Shown here: one piece after another, positions 57,172-64,000 of the stretch
Numbering within the stretch: the stretch's first letter is position 1
How the letters are laid out: each line of letters starts with the position of its first letter
From: Exobasidium rhododendri
Lineage: Eukaryota; Basidiomycota; Exobasidiomycetes; Exobasidiales; Exobasidiaceae
Reading direction: 5' to 3'
Length of the DNA stretch: 64,000 nucleotides
Assembly: GCA_026210745.1 (NCBI GenBank)
Contig: CP110630.1
Coordinates: 3,596,001-3,660,000, forward strand
The notes under the pieces: model-generated
Databases searched by the model: none
What the model was told of the DNA's origin: nothing
Seen by the model: the letters and a program-made list of their open reading frames with translations, nothing else
Position numbers and translations under genes: made by a program

Positions 57172-58792
57172 TCAGTCATCATCGACAATAAGCGTCTTGA
57201 CCGAAAACTTGGTGCGGTCAGCAGCGTGCTAAAATAAGAGATTCCACAACGTTACTTCAATTTGAGCTGTCCTTTTTCGATGCGATGGGAAGTAGACTCA
57301 CCTCGACTGCTTCTTTTGCTCTCTCGAGAGGGAATCGGGCAGTGACGATCTGCTTGACATTGATCTTACCCGCTGAAACAAGTCGAATAGCGCCTGGGGT
57401 AAGGATGACAGAAATTGTGTGGGCCAAAGTCCTGCTAAGCAAAGGTAAGGGGGGACACTCACGAGGCCATGTATCTCTGTACCTAAAGAGGAATTTCAAG
57501 TTGATTTCGTTGGTGGAAAGATGCATAAAGGGCACGTTGATGTGCGACTTGCCCACGCCGATGACAAAGACCAGACCTGATGGTTGGGTCGCATCTAGTA
57601 GCGGCGTCAAGGAGAAAGAAGAAGAAGCATGTCCTCCCAAGTCAGCAAAGAGAGCTTTCCTCTCTCCTTTCTTTGTCTTTCGGCTAGACGACACTCACAT
57701 GCGGCAGTAGCAATGCTGCTCTCTTGTCCAGTGCACTCCATAGAGACCGCAGGCATCACCTCGCCATTCTTTCCCGTACCGCCGACACCTGAGCAAGCTT
57801 TAGTGAACTCGTGAATGATTTCTTTTGCAGTGTCGACGGGCTCTTTGCTAAGATCGATCAGGAAAGGAATAACGTCTGGTACTACCTTCTTCGCAAACTC
57901 TAATCGCTCCTCTGAAAGATCGGTGATGAGGATCGGAGAACAGCCGGAAGCACTTGCACACAGTAATTGAACGATGCCGATTGGTCCTGCACCTGTTATC
58001 AAGACTGGTTGACCAAGTCGTAGTTCTGCCTTTGCTGTAGCATGCAAGCAGACACTCAGCGGTTCTAATAATGCTGTTTCAGCGAACGACATCGAGTCTG
58101 GAACTTTGTGAAGCCAGCCAGCAGGATGAATGTGATACCTGGTAAGCGTTCCATGGGCAGGAGGCACGCTGTAGAAGTCGACAGTGGGACAGAGATTATA
58201 CTGGAGCAGGCAAGGGAAAGCCTATCAGGCGCATGACCACGATTGAAATCGCACAAGGTCCTCCTCTCACCTGTCCTGTCAGGCACATATTGCATGTCGC
58301 CTTTCCACAAGGGACGCCAGGCTCTATAGCTACTCGATCACCGACCTTGACGTTCGTGACACCTTCTCCGATGGCCAAGACTTGACCGCCTGATTCATGG
58401 CCAAGGGCTGTCTTATCGGTGATCTTCCAGGGACCGAGGCCAGCGTGCTGCCAGAAATGGACATCTAAAATGGGGAGAGGAAAATCTTCAGCTGAAATTT
58501 CATCTGCATTGCAGTACCTTTTTTTTCTCCCTCACCGGAACCACAAACACTGTGAGCGCAAGTAAGACGTGACATAGTCAGCGTCGACTGTGTGTTTGTG
58601 TGTGCGTGTTCTATATCTAGCGTCGAGGTCGCTCACTCACCCTGTCGCCCTGACATGGACCAGAGCATGACCCGGTCCTGGCTTTTGAGGCGCCTCACTC
58701 CGAATCAATTCAAGCTTGCTCTCATGTGTCGCCATCAAGGTTATATTCTCCTTGAGAGGGGTTGAGGCGTTTAAAGTAGCGCTGGGGGTCAT
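57172..58792 (-). CDS. Zinc-dependent polyol dehydrogenase, L-arabinitol 4-dehydrogenase type
   Basis: Seven exons, complement(57172..57228, 57302..57393, 57463..57594, 57699..58200, 58271..58464, 58536..58549, 58641..58792), 380 aa. Exon 2 is 14 nt and completes GVCGSDVHFWQH with the catalytic zinc Cys. Next are LGHESGGQVLAIGEGV, a structural-zinc-like loop (EPGVPCGKATCNMCLTGQYN), VDFYSVPPAHGTLTRYHIHP, and the NAD site VLITGAGPIGIVQLLCASAS. The PPAHGTLTRYH stretch favours L-arabinitol 4-dehydrogenase over xylitol dehydrogenase in the fungal pentose pathway, though sorbitol dehydrogenase remains possible. Confidence 0.88.
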
Positions 58793-59347
58793 GATGAATG
58801 TTGCTCGATGACCTGGCTCAAAGGGATGTGGCAATCAAGAGCGGAATGAGGCAAGCTGAACGAACACAAGCTAAGCCTGGTTCTTCTGGCCAAGAGTGCA
58901 AGTCGCTCCTTCGTATGTGAGTACCTCATGAATGCTTAAATTTCCAGTCCAACAAGATCCTTTCTATCAATGCACTGTTTTTTTTAGCTCCGGAGAACTC
59001 GACGGAGATTCTGGATTAATAATGAAAGGTCGCAGAGATCTCCGTATTGGTATAGTATTTGTGTAAGAGAAGTTAACTTCACGCGCAGGGATTGACATTT
59101 TCAAGACTTCAGGCGAAACAGGGGTAATGACTGTGAGCATTTGAAGGCACTTGTAGAGAGACTAGAGCGATATACATGAGGCGCAAAGGCACACGACTGA
59201 GAAGACCAACATATTGAACATGGGGAAGTAAATTGCGAAGGTGTTGAAGAGAAAGAAGCAATGTGGTTGGCGTGAGAGATTTGCATGCTAGAATTGTCTT
59301 GATGAAGTATGAGAGAAAGGTCGAGTCCTTGGTGGAAGAGCGCCCCT
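58793..59347. other. Intergenic region
   Basis: This is the promoter of the polyol dehydrogenase gene and the 3' flank of the chitin deacetylase gene, both on the minus strand. A T-run lies near 58979-58987. No gene was recognised. Confidence 0.4.
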
Positions 59348-60763
59348 CTAAAGGACGATGACAAAGGTCAAGAGAGAAGCGACACCAGCTAGTATAGACA
59401 GGGAAGTCGACGACACGGTGAAACTTGCCGACGAAGCGGAAGTGGAAGCCGTTGTGGACTTGCCCGAAACGGATGATGTGGCCGCGGCAGCAGAGGAGGT
59501 GGCGGTAGACGTTGCACTTGCAGTTTCAGTAGCAGCAGAGAGAGGATCATACGTGGCCGACGCAACCTTGATGTCTGTACCAGGCAAGCCTGATGGCATG
59601 ATGTCTCCTGAAACATACGATGCAAAGTTAGGGTACGTGATATCCTCTGGGTATGGATTGGTAATGTTCATGCAAGCTGTGATGGGCACGATGTTCTTGA
59701 AGGCCTTCTGGATACTCGGGTACATTTCAATCATTTCAGCCATGGTGCCGGCATTGATCTCGTGCGTGAGAACCAAGTTTCCGTGTGTACTATAATCTGT
59801 ACCAATTATGGAAGCATAGTTGGCATCAACGCTTGCCTTGGGAAGAGTGCCATAGGGCAATGCTTCCCAGTCCGACGTGTCTGCATCCCAGATATTCGTA
59901 GACATGCCTAGACCAGTTGCAATAGCGCGAACTCGGTCATCCACGTCTCCGTAAGGTGGTCTCCAACATCGAGGCGTCACTCCGGTAACATCCTTGATGG
60001 CTTTGCCCGTGTAGTACAGTTCGGCAAAGACTTCCACGTCGGTCAACTGAGTCATGTATTGGTGGCTCCAAGTGTGGACACAGACGTGATGACCTTCGAC
60101 GATTCCACGCTGTGCTTCTAGAGGCCAGTCCATTACATTACTGCCAATGTAGAAGAGAGAGGCCTTTTGTTTGTTGGTAGCAAGGAAGTCGTAGAAGGCG
60201 TTGTGAGAGCAATTGGGGCCGTCATCAAAAGAGAGACCCCACGTATCAGGTTCAGGACATTGCCAGATGTCATCGGGGATATTCTTGTGCTTTGGCGTAA
60301 CACAACCCTCGAAAGTCCACCAACAGTCAGGATCAGACTTGCTGTAGGTAGGTGTGACATTGGTAAAGTTCCCTATTCCACCGGTACCCTTTTGTAGGAC
60401 ATCCGAAGGAATGATTCCACTGTTCTGAATAGTGGTCCAGACTGATTGAGCGGTAGTGTCACCGGTGACGATGGTGGCAGTCTCCCATACAGTTGGAAAC
60501 TCTTTTATGATAGCAGTGACGGAGTCGAGCGAGTAGGCAGTGCACTCTGTAGTTGCGACTGTGTTGGTAGCAGCGGAAGGTTCATCGGTCGGTGCAGCAG
60601 GCGTGGGCGATCGTTTCACCGGCGTCATTGCACCATGTCCAGCAGGAACAACTTGACGGACTTTGAAGTTGTGAGGCACTCCTCTTCCAATGTGCGCCAT
60701 GACATTGCTAGCAGAGGCCAATAGCACCACAGCCGTCAACGCAGAAGGGACGTTGATGTGCAT
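59348..60763 (-). CDS. GPI-anchored chitin deacetylase (CE4 polysaccharide deacetylase)
   Basis: A single exon of 471 aa. Signal peptide residues about 1-23. The CE4 (NodB) domain shows all metal and catalytic motifs: GLSFDDGPNCSHNA (Asp about 180 and 181), GHHVCVHTWSHQYMTQL (His about 230 and 234) and RCWRPPYGDVDDRVRA (Arg about 268). The C-terminus is Ser/Thr/Ala-rich and ends in a hydrophobic tail (SILAGVASLLTFVIVL), a GPI signal. Such enzymes convert cell-wall chitin to chitosan, which in basidiomycetes affects wall integrity and masking from plant chitinases. Confidence 0.95.
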   Translation of the reverse strand: MHINVPSALTAVVLLASASNVMAHIGRGVPHNFKVRQVVPAGHGAMTPVKRSPTPAAPTDEPSAATNTVATTECTAYSLDSVTAIIKEFPTVWETATIVTGDTTAQSVWTTIQNSGIIPSDVLQKGTGGIGNFTNVTPTYSKSDPDCWWTFEGCVTPKHKNIPDDIWQCPEPDTWGLSFDDGPNCSHNAFYDFLATNKQKASLFYIGSNVMDWPLEAQRGIVEGHHVCVHTWSHQYMTQLTDVEVFAELYYTGKAIKDVTGVTPRCWRPPYGDVDDRVRAIATGLGMSTNIWDADTSDWEALPYGTLPKASVDANYASIIGTDYSTHGNLVLTHEINAGTMAEMIEMYPSIQKAFKNIVPITACMNITNPYPEDITYPNFASYVSGDIMPSGLPGTDIKVASATYDPLSAATETASATSTATSSAAAATSSVSGKSTTASTSASSASFTVSSTSLSILAGVASLLTFVIVL

Positions 60764-62400
60764 ATTGTAGTCCGACTACTCTAGTGAGGTTGCAAGGACA
60801 ATAAGGAAAGTGTAGGAAGGAGCAGTCAAGGAAAGAGAGGGCAAAAAGGAGCGTCGAAGTACAGTCAAAAGCACGGGAGTCTTGGAGGGTGATGAAATGG
60901 ATCAGGAAGGAAAAGAGATCCGAGTGGTGGTGTGAAGAAAAGGAAGAGGAAAGAAAGAGATGGCCACTCGAAATGATGCCACCCCTCTTAATCGATTGCA
61001 TGCAAGATCACAAGTTTTTTTCCAGTGGATGCAGAGCGACAAAGGGGAGGAGACCGTCCTGATAGGAGCACACCGCTCAAGGCAGCTCGTCTGCCTCGAA
61101 CTCAAGTGACCTCACTATTCCCGAAGCTAAGAAGTCTAAATCGTTTCGATTCCAAAGTAAGAAAGTCGAGATATGCGGAGGCCAAATGGGAGGGGTACGT
61201 CAACCAATTTCAATACAAGAACTCGAGCAGGGCGCAATAGTGTTTTCTCTTCACATTTAAACGGAGGGGGTCGCTCTTTCTTTGCCGAGCTGTAGAAGGC
61301 GGGCGGAAACCTGCGCGCGACTGATCCTTGCTATGCATACCAGTATTCCCAAACGCGCGCGAGGACTGGTTTTGGGGCTAGAATGTCGGCTGTAGTCCGG
61401 CGGCTTCACAAGTGTCAACAAAAGGGGGGAGGGAGGGGAATGTAGCAGCTATTTTTGGGTGTCGCGTTCTTGTAGGATTGCTGTCTTAGGTGTGCACTTG
61501 TGCTATAGTGATTTGCTGGTCTGTCTTCAGGAGTATCGCGTGGAAAGGATGCATGGAAAGACCAACTCCTGCAGTTCCAGTCGCTCATTCCGGCGGAACA
61601 TCAGGGTCAACGACCAAATTTGCCGGGGGAAGGGCGCTAAGCACTGCCGTATGGGTCACACTACCTCGCTCAGGGAAGACAGGAATGGTTATGTCGCCGG
61701 CAAAGAAGCCAAGAACGGGCGCTACAGATCTAGTATTGACCCGAAGATCGAGGGCTTTCTTGAGTCGTCATTGGTATTCACCGGGCTTACTGATGCTTGA
61801 CCACAGTCGCTGTCGCAGGACATCAAAGTAGGATAATGCGTTGTACCTTCTGCTGGCTAAGGGAGAAGTTTGGGTGGGGAAAGGGGGAAAAGGGGGAAGC
61901 AGCGGACTGCACAAGTTGTTCTTTGGGCTTTGCGGGGCTGGACTGGTCCTGTCATTGCACTCACTACCCTCCTCTCTGACCCCCTTTTAGCATGAACAGG
62001 GAGCGGGATCAAGCATCGTCTCGTGAGCTGAGATGAATTTTATTCAAGCTCCCCCTCTCCGCATCCGATTGCTCTTTTCCAATGAAAGCAATTTCTAGGC
62101 CCTTCACACCGTCTCCTTTCGACACCCACCGGAGTGTCGTAACGGGGGGCCCAAGATGGGACAATCTTGTATTAATTTTCAATTTCGCGATGCTCCCTCC
62201 GCTTTTTTTTTTACGTGTGATTGAGGACGACGACCGCACTCCTCCTCAAATTGGGATATCAGTCTGCTGAGTAGAAGTGACGAGCTCTCTATATAAGCAT
62301 AACAACGAGAGCTCCTATCCTCTTCGCCCTCTTCCCCATTCCTTCCTTCAATACGTTACATCAGTCAGCCCCTCCCCTCTATCCCAGCCTCCCTCTGAAG
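60764..62400. other. 1.6 kb divergent region between two cell-wall genes
   Basis: It separates the chitin deacetylase start from the CFEM protein start. Overlapping open frames at 61459-61831 have no recognisable domain and no splice partner, so I leave them out. Poly-G/C runs near 61424-61440 and a T9 run near 62204-62212 are present. A TATA box near the right end is listed separately. Confidence 0.5.
62282..62314 (+). promoter_or_regulatory. TATA box inside an 8-bp inverted repeat
   Basis: TATATAA (62290-62296) lies about 105 bp before the CFEM gene ATG and is flanked by GAGCTCTC (62282-62289) and its inverse GAGAGCTC (62307-62314). A CT-rich stretch follows up to the start. It is likely the core promoter of the CFEM gene. 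Confidence 0.55.
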
Positions 62401-63198
62401 ATGCACCTCACCTCTGCCGCTCTGTCCTTTCTCCTCGTCGCGACGCATGCATCATTCTCCCTTGCTGCTACAAGTCCAGCTCCAGGTGTGGATGTGACTG
62501 CCATCCCAGCGTGCTTCTTGAATTGCAGTTCCGTGGCTGCTAAAGAAGTGAGCTGCAAATCTGCCACGGACTTGACGTGTGTTTGTGTGAAGCAGGTGAG
62601 TGTGGTGTTCCTCTGTCGGCCTTTATTAACCATGTCAGGGTCGTGGCATTGACGATCCATCCGCCTACCTCCTCTTTGTTACGGCAGGCGTTTGTCAACA
62701 AGGTGACTCCGTCGCACAGCATACCCTTCAGAAATGAATAAATTGTTAATAATTCGCTACTCCTCCTCCACCTCCCCTAGGCTGGCATTTGCGTCTATGA
62801 GAATTGCCCTGATTTGATCAAGAATGCCACTGCACTACAATCCGGCTTCGCTACATTGGAGGTGAGTGGATCGTTTTAGCTCGAGGAGCGTTTCTTCAAA
62901 GCCCCTCACCGCCCTCATGCTCTCTTCATTTTTACAGACGACATGCAAAGCAAGCGTCTCGAGCTACAACCTCACCGTGCCCACCGCAGCTGAGCTAGAA
63001 GCTCAAATCGCCAACGCCACGTCTACGAACACTACGTCCAACACCACAAGCAGCACCAAGACGTCGGAGGGCACTAGCACGGCTAGCTCGAAAGGCACGT
63101 CGGACTCTGCAGGAAGCATCATGCCTCCATTGGCCCATGTCCTCTCTGCCAGTGTTGTATTAGTTTCCCTCTTGGGCGGAACAGCTCTTCTCTTTTGA
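62401..63198 (+). CDS. GPI-anchored CFEM-domain protein
   Basis: Exons 62401..62595, 62688..62702, 62781..62861 and 62938..63198, 183 aa. Exon 2 is 15 nt (AFVNK). Signal peptide residues about 1-23. The CFEM domain has eight cysteines: IPACFLNCSSVAAKEVSCKS, LTCVCVKQAFVNKAGICVYE, NCPDLI and TTCKA. An Asn/Thr/Ser-rich stalk and a hydrophobic tail (VLSASVVLVSLLGGTALLF) indicate GPI attachment. Fungal CFEM proteins act in heme/iron capture, wall stability or host interaction. The Asp expected for heme binding was not clearly placed. Confidence 0.88.
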
Positions 63199-64000
63199 CG
63201 ACGTGGATGATCTTTTCTCATTCCTATGTATGACACTGTCACAGATACGACTACTACATGTCCACCTGCCTGCGTTTGACACATGTCTGATCCACCCTTA
63301 CGTACAAAACTACATTGCGTTAGACTCGAGAGGTTGCTTGGATGGTAGGAAAGGACCCTTTTTGCAACTCTTCTACCTTTGCTATGTAGAAATCGTCCAG
63401 ACCAAGCTTCTTTTCTTCCCGTCTGATCGGACCCTCAGTCTCCCAGAGATCATGCTTGTGATTTGTCAGCATGAGCGGTGATTTGCCAGCAAATGACATA
63501 TTCGCAGATGCTGGGTGGCTTGCGGGTATTGCCAGATTGGAACGTCGATTGACCGAAGGCCGGTTCACGGACCACAAGATCATCACCATCCGTCGTGCTT
63601 CCAAAGCCTCTAGGGCTCAAAGGCGCATTATAGATCTGATGGGGGTGCGAGGACAGGGACAAGATGCAAGTTTTCAGCCAGTGTTACAAGAGCAACAGAC
63701 GGCCTCGAAGGTCCTTACAGGCAAAGCGACTGCCTGCGAGCACACGAGCAGCGCACCAGCAGTAATGGCAATGATACTTTGCTGCATTTAAGAACAGCCT
63801 GGCGAGGGAGAATTGCTCTTTAAGCGATAGTGGATGTGCAATCACGACCAGCGTGAGATTGATTGTGAGGGAGAAAGGGGACGGGGGGGGGGGGACGAGA
63901 GACATCATCCTATTCTGCAGCGAATTGGATACACCGCCGCGCCTCTTGAGCCACAGATTGAGAAAAGGGACACCACACCAGAGAAAGCTGACAAGATGCA
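63199..64000. other. Right-end region, no supported gene
   Basis: This is the 3' flank of the CFEM gene. A 106-codon open frame at 63471-63791 (+) and minus-strand frames over the same bases show no family and no splice support. A G12 run lies at 63883-63894. A gene entering from the right cannot be excluded. Confidence 0.4.

Noticed and set aside
61459-61831. Two overlapping 113-codon frames
   Set aside because: Neither has a recognisable motif, signal or splice partner, and they overlap each other in different frames.
63471-63791. 106-codon open frame near the right end
   Set aside because: No family is seen and minus-strand frames of equal quality cover the same bases.

Overview
The window is nuclear DNA of a fungus, most likely a basidiomycete and perhaps a smut relative (Ustilaginomycotina). 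The evidence is a dense set of protein genes with many short GT-AG introns (about 40-95 nt), a Fuz7/Ste7-type MAP kinase kinase, a CAP10-type GT90 glycosyltransferase, GPI-anchored cell-wall proteins, and a PIF/Harbinger-like transposon carrying a 2-oxoglutarate/Fe(II) dioxygenase of probable TET/JBP type. The species assignment is inference. Exon coordinates were set by hand from splice signals, reading phase and family homology. I found no rRNA, tRNA or CRISPR array.

Region 0-19.4 kb is housekeeping sequence in which genes mostly alternate strands: the end of an unknown gene, RNase K-type V-ATPase accessory protein, MAPKK, RPL10, an unknown membrane-anchored protein, GT90 transferase, F-box-like protein, mitochondrial PDH/BCKDH-type kinase, Bin3/MePCE methyltransferase, an unknown mitochondrial protein, proline iminopeptidase and NatD.

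Region 19.8-35.3 kb holds a degenerate AMP-binding (acyl-CoA synthetase-like) protein that runs in frame into a secreted six-hairpin glycosidase, then VPS55, COG1, mitochondrial phosphatidylserine decarboxylase (PSD1), HBS1 with an apparent frameshift, and a secreted heme-thiolate peroxygenase.

Region 35.9-40.7 kb is a complete-looking 4.78 kb DNA transposon. It has matching terminal inverted repeats, a 3-bp AGT duplication, a Myb/SANT-like protein, a DDE transposase with an intact catalytic triad, and the dioxygenase. It appears to have inserted into a small gene whose first exon lies at 35.5 kb. This is the most unusual part of the window: a cut-and-paste element that may carry its own DNA-base-modifying enzyme.

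Region 41-64 kb returns to host genes: a small basic conserved protein with a GC-AG intron, a CsbD-like stress protein, a Dcg1-like Asp/Glu racemase, a Gcn4-like bZIP factor with upstream ORFs, ICT1-like peptidyl-tRNA hydrolase, a macrodomain hydrolase, an OPT transporter, RTR1/RPAP2 CTD phosphatase, THI4, OPA3-like protein, ER FKBP2, L-arabinitol 4-dehydrogenase, GPI-anchored chitin deacetylase and a GPI-anchored CFEM protein. Three genes here contain 14-15 nt micro-exons.

No biosynthetic cluster or operon is evident. Neighbours relate mainly through shared divergent promoters and tight convergent ends. The two cell-wall genes at the right end share a 1.6 kb divergent region.
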